Of a stretch of DNA of 64,000 nt, positions 54,717 to 64,000 are shown piece after piece (position 1 is the stretch's first letter; each line of letters starts with the position of its first letter). The DNA comes from Asterochloris sp. CNOR1 (taxonomy: Eukaryota; Chlorophyta; Trebouxiophyceae; Trebouxiales; Trebouxiaceae). The stretch is taken from positions 2,480,001 through 2,544,000 of the forward strand of contig OZ017746.1 of NCBI GenBank assembly GCA_963969365.1, read 5' to 3'. The translations under genes and the position numbers were made by a program. The notes below the pieces were generated by a model, which saw only the letters and a list, made by a program, of their open reading frames with translations, made no database searches and was not told where the DNA came from.

Positions 54717-56033
54717 TCAGGCCTGACTGGAAGCCACTGCTGCGCTCAACCTAATGTGCTCATTTGCAGCACGTTGTGACAAAGCAGACCTCTGCAAGCA
54801 CTGCTGTGCTGGGCCCCAGTCGCCATCAGGCAACTCCTCTTCATCGAATCTCAGGACATGCTGCTCTGCACCATCAAAGAATCTCCAATACACAGGCCTG
54901 CCTGTGTTGGTGTCAGCATAGTAATAGATAAAGTTTTGTGATGGGGTCCAGGGCGTCTTTGTCCAGACGTCACACAGGTGGCTGTCTTTCCATTCCTGCA
55001 GGGAAGCATGAATAGGTTGGCAGCGCTGGCTTGCTTGTGCTGATCCTGCATAACCTTCACAATAGAAACGGACAACACCCAGCTCAAGTCATGGTGAAGG
55101 CCTCAGCAGCCTTGGTCCACGATACCAACCTGACCCAGAAACTCTGCATCGTGCAGCCAGTCAGGGGGCAGTATGCCCACAGGCTGCTGGATGGTCTTGC
55201 AGGCTTCAGGCTTCTCCTCAGACCAGAAATACTGCGTCTCAGAGACCAATATCATCAATTCAGCAGCACGGCAGCGGGTGTGCTGTGCAGGCTGCTAGGG
55301 CTGACAGCAGGCAGCTGCGCTCTCAGGAGGGGCTACTGACTGCACACTCAGATAAGCTTACAGCACCACACCTGGGTGCCATTGTCGAGCTCCAAGTCGT
55401 GAAGGGTGTCTGAGGCTAGCTGATTGTGGATCTGCAGCCAGCACCTGGACCGTGTCATACCCTCTGCGGCCACTGTCGTGTGAAGCAGGCTCACAGGAAG
55501 CAGATGCATCCCTGCCTGCAGCAAGTTCCTCCCGCCCGGCCAGTCGTACCTTCACGTGCAAGGCAAGATCTGTTAATGCTTGTTTCTCTTGATGCACCGC
55601 GGATGCTCGGAACACATGGTTGAGTGGCTGCTGACAGTGCTGCTGGGGGATGCGGCTCAATTGCCTGCAAGTCTGACAAGGCTGCCCACCAAAGATCTGC
55701 TAGGGCCAGATTGTTGGAGCGGTTGATGAGCAGCACGATGTGAAAGTGCTCTGGCCACACAGGTGACTCTGGTACCGCAGTGGTGAACAAAATATACAAT
55801 CCTGCAGCCAGGGTGGCTTCTAATTGCAAGGCAGCATTGAGCACATGCTTGTTGTCGAGCTTATTTGCTGTTGTGGGGGGTCTCGCCTTGGAGCAGCAGG
55901 CCCAACCTTTGCATTGCTTGCTGGATTCCTGCTTTGCACCAGAACTCAGGAACTCATGAACAGATCCAGTTGCAGATTGCTTTCCTTTCCTTATTGGCTT
56001 AGTCCCGTCTGACACTTGCGCATTTGTGCACAT
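54717..56033 (-). CDS. Unknown spliced gene with aromatic C-terminal domain
   Basis: Several exons chain together on the minus strand. QPLNHVFRASAVHQEKQALT with DLALHVK ends at a GTACGA donor (about 55555). IHNQLASDTLHDLELDNGTQ ends at about 55372. WSEEKPEACKTIQQPVGILP and PDWLHDAEFLGQ lie near 55230-55130. EWKDSHLCDVWTKTPWTPSQ, NFIYYYADTNTGRPVYWRFF and DGAEQHVLRFDEEELPDGDW lie near 54998-54800, with a stop at 54717-54719. The regular acidic and aromatic sequence looks truly coding, but I do not recognise the family. The 5' end is unsure. The longest frame can start at 56033 (MCTNAQVSDGTKPIRKGKQS), but that ATG overlaps the start codon proposed for the divergent armadillo gene. Confidence 0.5.
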
Positions 56034-59000
56034 GAAGAAAGCAACGTCAGCACTTCTGCTTGGGCCATTGACCCTCTTGGCTGGATTTCTGGGTCTGCTG
56101 CATGGTGGATGCGAGTTTGCCTTCGTGCAAGATGCAGCCAGGTCAGAGAACTCTCTCATTGCGAATGTGCCATCGATCAGTGCTTGCTAAGTCCTTGGCT
56201 GCAAAGATCAAATTGGTGCTGCTGCAGTCACTTTGCATTCCCTTCAGATCTGTCCTGCAGGCAAGCAGGGATCACAGGATGGCTCACATCACAGTTGCCA
56301 GGCAGGCCTGCACTGACAGCAGGCTATGCATCGCAACTTGCCGCCTTGATCAGCGGCAACAGGCTCAGCCAGGACATGGTCAGGAGCCGTGGAGGGATCC
56401 CTGCACTGCTGGGCATCCTCCAGAATGATGAGGCCACGCCCAAAGCGCGGGCAGCTGCTGCAAAGGCCCTTGGCAATGCCATTGAGGGGAACGGGGGAAG
56501 CAAGCATGTGCTGCATGAGCATGGTGAGCCTGTCCTGTCCTTCAGCTGCCACAGCTATTCGGCTCTGCAAATGCCTCCAGATGGCCAGTCTCTGTGCCTC
56601 TGCAGACGGCGAGGCAGCTCTGATGAAGCTGCTGGCTGGCGGCCCTGAGGCAGCAGAGTCCTGCTCTGCAGCATTTGCGTTGGCCCACTTGATGGCTGGC
56701 TCAGGGGGCAATGCCACTGCTGCCCGGCAGACCGTGAGCAAGCTGGGGGCGGCTCCATTACTCAGGTCAGCCCTCTGCTGGGCACCATGACACTCTTGAT
56801 GGCTGCATTAGGTCTCGCAAGTGCAGGCATGCGCCCTTGCTCAGCTCACAGCTGCACCTGTGCTGCACCCAGGGGAGGCAGGCTGTCTGACTCGACTGCC
56901 GCCTGCACCTATGCTGCCGCGCTTGAATCGAGTGGGCAAGTGGTTGGCCCCGCTGAAGAGCCCTGCTATTGCTGACTGGCCCACAAGTATTGCTGGCACC
57001 ATGATCAGCCTGGCCTGGTGACGGGGCTGTGCATGCAGCCCTAAGTTCCTTGATCACAAACAACGTCATTACAGCAAGCGCCTCCTCTGCATTGCCTTGA
57101 GGAGCTGGGTGAACCCCCCGGCCTCCATTTTGACAACACCATGAGTACTGCAATGTTGCCACTGCATGGCTCAAAGCAGCTGGGGTCCTGTGCTGTGCAT
57201 GGACCCTCGGTCCCCTGTCAAGACAGCCACACAGGTCACGCAATGGCTGCCTTTGCAGATGCCTAGAGGGTGGGGCCGACCACCCTGTGACCGCTAATGC
57301 TGCTTGGGCTCTGGCTAACCTTGTTATCAACAATCCTGCTGTTCAGGTAGGTAAGGCATGCATGCAGCCGCCTGGTCCCACAGCACTAGCCATCCATCCT
57401 TTTGTGCTGCTGCACCAAAGCTTGCAAGCGGGTGTTTGCAGTTACTCTTCTTTGTTGCACTAGGTTGGCTTGCCTCTTGCAATAAGCCGGAGAGAAATGC
57501 TGAAGCAGCTGCATGCCAGCAAAGTGCTGCCCAGCGCAGCTGTTCGGGGGCATGCTGGTGGTTCCCTGACCCAGCACTTTGGAGAGGGCCCAGTGCCTCT
57601 CTCCTGCAGCGTGACGTCCAGTCAGCTGGGACAACAGATTACCTGGTCAGGCTGCTCTGGGAGGGCCCCGCCAGGCGCGTCACGCAGGCTGCTGTCCAGG
57701 CAGTGGGCAACCTGGCTGCGGACAACCCTGGCCTCCAGGGAGTGCTGCGCGAAGCAGGTGCTGACTGCCTGGCCAGTTGTCCTGCCTGGCTGTTGATGCT
57801 TGCACACCTCTGCTTGACGTCTAGCGCTTGAGCACAAACCAGCTGCCCAGGCTGGCCAAGCTGTGACCAAAGAGTGGGAAGCTGATTGAGCCTGGCACAT
57901 TGGGATGTCTGGGATGCAGGGAGCACCAGGGCTTGGTGCTTTTGAGCACTATCAAGTGCTGAGCCTACATGGCAATCTCGAAGGCTTTTGTGACGTCATC
58001 TCCCACACCTGGTGCAGGGGCAGTAGAGCCACTGGTGAAGCTTGTGGAGGCTGCCACTGACGCCCAGCGCCGCGCCACTGACGGCAGTGGCTTCCAAGTA
58101 GAGGTCGTGCAGCACCTGCTGACCATGCAGATGCAGCATCCCCAGCTGCGCTCGGCCATTCGGCAGGTGAGCGAGCTCGGTGGGAGCACAGATGAGAAGA
58201 GGGGGCTGGCTTGTACACATGTCTGAGATACTGCACGCTCCATCTTCTGAGCATATGCCGTGACCCCCAGCGGCATTGTCCATGGCTTCAGCTTCCCCCT
58301 GCACCCATCCAGTTCCAGGAGTCCTGCCAAGCCTGTGCCTGCAGCAGCTGCCTTGTCTGCAGACCTGGCCCCTTGGCCACGCAAACTGCGCCTGCCGCAG
58401 CTGCCCTGCGCGTGCCTGGGCGGGCCTGCAGGGGGTGCCCTGCCTGCAGGTGGGAGGCATCGAGCAGCTCCTGGAGCTGGCAGAGACAGGGGCAGGGCTG
58501 CACACCGAGAGTGCACAGTCATCTGGCGCTGTAGCCATCTACCATGGTGACGACGAGCAGCCTGAGGTCAGGGAATCACACACACACGTGGCACTAGCCT
58601 GCATCGTCTCATGGGATACCTTGAGCAGGCCTGCCGCATGCTGTTCAGCAGAATATCATTCGCCACCCCTGCACTGTCTCTCTCTCCCGCTTGCTGCATT
58701 CCTGGTGCAAGGCACCCCCAGGCTTGATCTTGCTTCATGGGCAGCCTGCTTGATGCAAAAGGTGAACATTGCCTGGTAGCTGGAGCAGGCAGGACAGCAC
58801 AGATGGTTGTGTGCAGGTCCCGCTGGCAGTCAGGGACGGCCTGGCCGGGATCAAGCACCTGGTCCAGACCCTCCAGGACCAGCTGGACTCTGACAGCAGA
58901 GCAGATGGCCAGGCATCCACTGGCACAAGAACTTCGACGCGGACAGCGGCTCTGCACAGGCTCGTGCGGCACATTGACCGCCAGCAGCTGGCGGCACAGG

Positions 59001-60084
59001 CGGCCTGGGCGCTTGCCAATCTGGCTGCGGGGAACAAGAACAACCAGAATGCAGTCAGGTGGGGACCGCAGGTGGCAGCATTGTCGTGTCTGTGAGCCAG
59101 GCTGCACAACTTAGAGGTGACTGTCCTCAGCCAAGTGTTTTTGTCTCATGCCAGGCTGCACTGAGATGAGCTGCTTATTGCTGCCAATCGAACCAGCTTG
59201 GAGAGGGTGGCTGCTACCTTGCCGGGAGTGGTGCCAGTGACTGGGGAGTGCTGTGAGGAGCATGAGGGACTGGTGGAGTTACATCAGGGGGCCATAAGAA
59301 AGGGCATGGGACTCATCCTGCTGAGAAGCTGGCTGGGGAAAGCCCAAGGCGGGCCACTGTGACTTGAGACCCCTTGCAGGTGGTGTGACAAGTAATGCTC
59401 TTGGTCAGAGCTGCTTGGCCTTGCAAGAAGCTGTTGATGCACATGTGCAGCAGCTGCTGGCCCCTCCTGCAGGTCTGCGGGCGGCATTGAGCAGCTGGTG
59501 CTCCTTTTGGAGCAGTCAGACGACCGCACTGCTATCAAAAGTGCAGCTGGCGCCCTGGCTGAGCTGGCCAAGAGCAACCCTGACAACAAAGCCGCTGTGC
59601 GGGAGGCCAAGGGAATACAGGTGGACCCTTCTCTGCACTGGCTGCAACTTGCTGTGAGCCGTGCTGGTGCACTGACATACACTGCTGGACTCTGCTGCAG
59701 GGGATGCTCAAGCTGCTGGAAAGCAGCCCGGATGACAAGCAGGTCATCCAGGAGGTGGGCAGAACAGACAAGGTGCTTTCCAAGACATGACTTGGGGACT
59801 CTCATGCAACGCCATTCTCGGCCCTGCAGGTTGCCCGGGCACTGAAGTACATGGCTGCAGAGCGCAATTACAGGCAGCGGGCTGCAAGGCACAGCAGCCG
59901 GCTTCTGCGCAGAGCCAGCCACCGCCTGGCAGCTCTTGGGCGCCAGCACTTAGGCATGCATCTCAAAGACGACCACATTGCAGTAGCGCTTCTTGCTGGC
60001 GGGGGTATGCTGGCATTAACAAGCACGGGGCTGCTCCTGCTGCTCACAAAACAATCTAATAGGCCTAAGCAGAAGAAATCATAA
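56034..60084 (+). CDS. Armadillo-repeat protein with N-terminal signal and C-terminal anchor
   Basis: The coordinate given is within two bases of the ATG at 56032. The first exon reads MKKATSALLLGPLTLLAGFL and GLLHGGCEFAFVQDAA, a signal-like hydrophobic segment, and ends at a GT donor. Armadillo repeats follow over many short exons: LAALISGNRLSQDMVRSRGG with IPALLGILQNDEATPKARAA; ADGEAALMKLLAGGPEAAES; HPVTANAAWALANLVINNPA; TDYLVRLLWEGPARRVTQAA; QLAAQAAWALANLAAGNKNN; GGIEQLVLLLEQSDDRTAIK; and GMLKLLESSPDDKQVIQE. The C-terminus (59851-60084) has HIAVALLAGGGMLALTSTGL and LLLLTKQSNRPKQKKS, a membrane helix with a basic tail, as in tail-anchored proteins. The repeat family is clear; function and membrane are unknown. 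Exon borders between repeats are not fixed one by one. Confidence 0.7.
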
Positions 60085-60219
60085 ACAGTCACCCTGTAGC
60101 TAGCAGGATGTGCCTGAATATACTACTTCGCGAGCTGCCCCTGAAGCACCAAAAGCCCACCAGCAGCAGCCTCAGAATGCTGCTCTAAATTCCAATTATT
60201 CAGCATCCTGCGAAAAACA

Positions 60220-60423
60220 ATGCCGGTAGGGAGTCGTGCAATGCCTGGCCAGCCGGCCACACCCAGGAAGTTGATGCCCAACTGGGCTCTGGCTGGCCTT
60301 CTGACTGCCTTCGTTGGTGGCACTTATTTGTATTCCATGCATGCTGTCGGCACAGAGGACTTGGCAGCTGAGCTCCATGCAGAGTCTGACAGGCAGGCAG
60401 CTGCAGAGAGCGCACGCCGGTGA
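60220..60423 (+). CDS. Small COA3-like cytochrome oxidase assembly protein
   Basis: A single-exon frame of 67 residues starts at 60220: MPVGSRAMPGQPATPRKLMP, then a membrane segment NWALAGLLTAFVGGTYLYSM, then HAVGTEDLAAELHAESDRQA. One N-terminal transmembrane helix followed by Y-(S/T)-x-x-x-V-x-x-(D/E)-(D/E)-L-x-x-E-L is the pattern of COA3/CCDC56, an inner-membrane factor that stabilises newly made COX1. The short size fits. It lies between the armadillo gene and the alkyltransferase gene on the same strand, 135 and 42 bases away, tight for separate nuclear genes. Assignment rests on a short motif only. Confidence 0.5.
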   Translation: MPVGSRAMPGQPATPRKLMPNWALAGLLTAFVGGTYLYSMHAVGTEDLAAELHAESDRQAAAESARR

Positions 60424-60465
60424 GATCTGCACCCAGCAGACACAGTGCGCTGTGCTGCACCAGCC

Positions 60466-61122
60466 ATGGCTGGCGCCTCTGACACCAATCCCACAGCAGC
60501 ACATCGCGAACCTACTGCCTTTGAGCGAAGGCTGCACCAGGTGTGTGGGGCCTCCCCTCATGTGACTGCGCATGGGAGCACTGACTCCCTCTCACTCAAG
60601 TCATCCACTCTGCAGGCCACCAAAGCAATTCCTGCAGGCAAAGTCACCACCTATGGTGCTGTCGCTGATGTTTTGAACAGTGCACCGCGAGCTGTGGGGC
60701 AGGTGAGTCTGCAACTTGCCACATCTGTTATGCTGCTCTTGGCTTCATGTGCCTGAGAGCTCAGATGGCTGCCTGTAGGCTCTCAAGCGCAACCCATATG
60801 CACCCCAGGTGCCAGGTGCTGTCACAGGGTCAGTGCCCTGTCACAGGGTCATCAGTGCAAGCCTTGCTGTGGGCGGCTTCTCTGGCGCATGGGTGAGAAG
60901 CAGTTCCAATGTGCAGATTAGTTGCCCAGACGTCACTGTCCGCCTCAACCTCAAGCTGCACTCACTGCACTGCAGGGCACAGGGCCTCAGATCAGCCGCA
61001 AGCTTGACATGCTGCAGGCAGAGGGCGTCAAGTTCACTGATGGCAAGCTTTCAGACCCTGAGAAGTGCCTTCTCGACAGTGCAAGGCTCAAGGAGGCTTT
61101 GTGTACATCTGAAATGCACTAG
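60466..61122 (+). CDS. O6-alkylguanine-DNA alkyltransferase-like protein
   Basis: The family repairs O6-alkylguanine by moving the alkyl group to its own Cys in a P-C-H-R-V motif. Four exons fit in phase: 60466-60540, 60616-60702, 60779-60892 and 60976-61122, giving 140 residues. The protein reads MAGASDTNPTAAHREPTAFE, then ATKAIPAGKVTTYGAVADVL (helix-turn-helix part), APRAVGQALKRNPYAPQ, VPCHRVISASLAVGGFSGAW and TGPQISRKLDMLQAEGVKF. Cys75 of PCHRV and the downstream GGFSG and RK...L..EG elements are intact. It is short: only the C-terminal DNA-binding and active domain is present. An eight-residue insert, VPGAVTGS, stands directly before VPCHRV and comes from a small tandem duplication. The C-terminal tail after RK is about 30 residues. 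Alkyltransferase activity is likely but depends on whether that insert is tolerated. Confidence 0.8.
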
Positions 61123-61391
61123 AGGCCTGCCTTGGACCTTGTCACGTGCTGACTACAGTGATCTGCTGCCAGACAAAGAAAGCCATTCATTTGTGAAACT
61201 AAGGTGCCATGGACTGCAGCATGGTTTGCTGGACATGACAGACCATGCCATCACCTGCTGCAAAGCGTATAAATCAAGAGCAGCGTTGGGCATTTGAACG
61301 CCAGGTGTCCTGCAAGTTTCCTTCATACTGGTACACTCAAGACAGGGCTGTAGGAGACCACAGGGCAAAGTCTGTAGCTATGCTCTCAAAT

Positions 61392-63734
61392 TCAGTTGAC
61401 TGTAGACTGGCTGGCCATGCCATCTGTGCTGCGAATGTGCAGCAGGTTGGGCAAGGAGGCAGCCAACTCTGAGGCCGCCTGCTCTGAGAGGGTGGCCCCA
61501 TGCTTGCTGATCACAGCCGACGCCACCCTTGCCCCGGCCCGGCCCATGTTGCTCAGGTCATAGCCGCACAGGAAGCCATACAGCAGGCCAGCTGCATAGG
61601 CATCGCCGGCCCCACAGGTGTCCACAGGGGCATCTGCAATCCAGAAAGGGGGCACCAGCTGCAGCTGTCCCATGGCGCACAGGTAGGAGCCCCAGGCACC
61701 GTCTGTGACCACCACCATGCTGCAGTGAGGGGCCAGGGCAAGAGCAGCCTGCTCGGCGGTGATAGCTGAGTCGCCCAGCAGCGCAGCAGCCTCCTGCCTG
61801 CAGTCAAGTACGCAGCCTGAGATGGGAAGCGCGCACACGCAGTGCAGTGGTACTGGAGTGCAGCCTGTACACCACTCTCCAAGGCTCACACTTGGTGCAA
61901 TATGCAAATGAGATTGCCTGAGGTGCAGCTTGCTGCCATGAGACCCCGCAGATGGGTGGCTGGCGAGGCAGCACCAGCCCATGCTGCCATGCAGGCTGGA
62001 CTTGACACACCCACACAAGGACAACACAGTCCAGCTCAGCAGCAGCGCAGATGCCCCCAGCACCTCTCATGCATCGCCTGAACAAAGGGTACTCTCACAA
62101 TTGGGAGTGTGACACTTGGCGCATGGATCCCCAGCATGACTGGGCAAGGGCAGGGCAGCCCACCTATTGCAGAACAGCAGGTCGGCGCCAGCCTCCAGAG
62201 CTGCCCAGAGGTCCTCCCGGTGCCTCTGCACCAGGCCGGCATCCCCAGCCGTCAGTGCAACAGCGGCGCCTCCTTGGCGGGCGGCGGCAATTGCATCCAT
62301 CAGGACGGTCCGCGCACAGGGCATCTCCCAGAGGTACCCCTCAATGATGAGCATGCGGCTGTGCTCGATAGCAGACAGGACAGCCTCTGTGAGGTGCAAC
62401 TCCTGCTGGGCCTCCCCCAAGTAGGACAGGAAAGTCCGATTGGCGTCTGGGGTGGTCAAGACCATGACGGTGCCTGCCACAAGGTGGTGGGCCATCAAGG
62501 CTGGTGGGTCAACAGAAGGCAAGCTGACCAGACAAGGGATGCAGGGCATGCAAGGCGTCGGAGGACTGTCATGCAGAGTAGCGCTGGGCAGCAAGCCTGC
62601 CACAACCATCCTGACAGTCTGGCCTCTGATCTGCTCAACAGGAGGCAACACACAGGGATGTGTGCCAGCTGGGCAGCTTGGTGCCTGGGGCTGTGGCTGC
62701 AGCACAGCTGCCAGCAGCACGCAGCGGATGACCTGAGCCTTGTCTGCACGTGGCCAGGACAGCAGAGCTCATCGCACCACATAGCACAGCTCACGGCTGA
62801 CCTGTGTTGCTGTCAGGGACAGGCTCAGCAAGGCTGTGCACCCCAGCTTTCTGCTCCTGCGCCGTAAAGAAGCGACCCAGTGGATCAGTGCCCACAGGGC
62901 CGGCCATCGCCACAGCAAGGCCGCCGCTGCCCCGGCAAGCATGGTCTGCCTGCCCTAGCCGCGACAGCCCCACCAGGGTGTTGGACAAGGAGCCGCCAGC
63001 AGATATCTGCAGCACGACTGACAGCATGAGGCAGGGCTCCTGACGCATTTGAGACTGTTGCGCAACGCCGCAGACAGGCTGGGGTGGCTGGACAGCAGGC
63101 ACTCATGTAGCGCCCAGTGAAGCGATGCCACGGGCAAGGCAACAAGCTCTTGTGCAGCACACAGGCCAGGGCTGTTTGCAAGCGCTTCAGTGGGTGGTCA
63201 TGAAACTGTGATGCAGCACTGAGTCAGCCTAGCTGCAGGCTGCAGCAGAGCCTTGCCTGATAGGCGCTGCCGTCTAGTGCCTGCAAAATTGCTGCCCTCT
63301 CTTGGGCGTTGATGATTCTGAAGGGGAGAGAAAGCTGTCAGGACGCCTGCTTGCATTCGCAGCAGGTGCGTGGCTACCTGCACACAGACTTCTCACCTCC
63401 TGCTGCCCTTCTTCATGCCTAAGCCGTCAAGGAAGGAGTCGTCTACAGCGGCTGCAAAGTCCACCATGGCCTGCCCCAGCCCCACAATGTCCCAAACTGG
63501 AGGCTCATGCGGTGCACTGGTGCTGGGGCCATCAAGGCTAGGCTGAGCCACACATCTGTGCAGCCTAGTCAACCTTGCCCTGGCCTTGTGTGCCCTGCCT
63601 GGCTGCTCGCTCAGCCTATGCAGCACGAGTTTGGAGTGGAGAAGTTTGGAGTGGCTGCCAGACGATTGTGGCGCAACAGGCCCCTGGCATGCCAGTCCCA
63701 GGCAGGGCCGTGCAGCCCTGGGTGCAGCAGCCAT
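61392..63734 (-). CDS. PfkB-family kinase, adenosine-kinase-like
   Basis: PfkB kinases phosphorylate sugars or nucleosides with ATP. Exon 1 (63397-63734) starts MAAAPRAARPCLGLACQGPV, an Ala/Arg/Ser-rich leader that may be an organelle transit peptide. It then has WDIVGLGQAMVDFAAAVDDS and FLDGLGMKKGS. Later exons give SAGGSLSNTLVGLSRLG (first PfkB signature), AMAGPVGTDPLGRFFTAQEQ, VMVLTTPDANRTFLSYLGEA, LIIEGYLWEMP, and then HCSMVVVTDGAWGSYL. DAPVDTCGAGDAYAAGLLYG is the second PfkB signature; its D-T-x-G-A-G-D includes the catalytic Asp. The frame continues VISKHGATLSEQAASELAAS and stops at 61392. All core motifs are intact. NRTFLSYLG-type sequence is common in adenosine-kinase-like members, but the substrate cannot be fixed. 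The gene is convergent with the alkyltransferase gene. Confidence 0.8.
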
Positions 63735-64000
63735 GCCACCAGGTGCAACGAAAAATTGGGAGATTTCTGTATCCGTCAGGCCAAAGACAGTGCAATGGCA
63801 TCAGTGCACTGGCGTGACTTGCGTCAGCTCCATATGCATGCCGCGAATGACTTGCTGAACATATTGTAGCTCATTGCATTGCAAACCTTAGGCCATTTTA
63901 TCTGCTGAGCAGCCATCAGGAGAATCGTCGCAATCAGCCGCAGCCGGGGCATTCCGCAGTTGCCCAAATCGACAGGTCCGTTCAAGTAGCATGAACGACC
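63735..64000. promoter_or_regulatory. Upstream region of the PfkB kinase gene
   Basis: The last 266 bases have only chance frames. The stretch should include the promoter of the minus-strand kinase gene; no clear TATA box or repeated element is seen. Confidence 0.3.

Overview
The window is nuclear DNA of a flagellated chlorophycean green alga, most likely of the Chlamydomonadales. Three things show this. Genes are rich in short introns (donor mostly GTGAG, acceptor mostly CTGCAG). TGTAA, the usual polyadenylation signal of green algae, follows several stop codons. Two genes belong to cilia and centrioles: PF16/SPAG6 of the central pair and POC16/WDR90 of the centriole. The genus is not certain; moderate GC and many CAG/CTG-rich introns would fit Haematococcus or a relative. 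I see no bacterial operons, CRISPR array, rRNA or intact transposon.

Layout, left to right: 3' end of PF16 (+); acyl-protein thioesterase (-); F-box protein with a cullin-like helical part (+); small chloroplast-targeted protein (+); ribosome biogenesis factor NOP16 (-); UBZ-finger plus SAM-domain protein (+); SET-domain methyltransferase of the Rubisco LSMT type (-); short-chain dehydrogenase (+); coiled-coil protein (+); MMACHC/CblC-like cobalamin protein (+); TML, the muniscin-like subunit of the TSET/TPLATE endocytic complex (+); the 10.6 kb POC16/WDR90 gene (-); a noncoding stretch; a 13.6 kb modular secreted protein gene (-); Mis18 centromere factor (+); kelch-repeat protein (+); unknown gene (-); armadillo-repeat protein with a C-terminal membrane anchor (+); small COA3-like cytochrome oxidase assembly factor (+); O6-alkylguanine-DNA alkyltransferase-like protein (+); PfkB/adenosine-kinase-like sugar kinase (-). 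Many neighbours are divergent pairs with short shared upstream regions.

The outstanding locus is the modular gene at 36883-50529. It reads from a signal peptide through Cys-rich modules, Thr/Pro mucin-like repeats, a probable lectin-like domain, a collagen-like Gly-X-Y exon, a 99-bp tandem repeat exon and an array of 48-nt micro-exons, to a C-terminal GH26-like mannanase domain. Nearly all module exons have lengths divisible by 3 and phase 1 at both ends, as in exon-shuffled animal extracellular proteins. Several appear to use GC rather than GT donors. Its likely place is the cell wall or extracellular matrix.

All multi-exon models were built by eye from reading frames, splice motifs and phase. 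Exon ends are reliable only where given explicitly; the CDS spans listed include introns.
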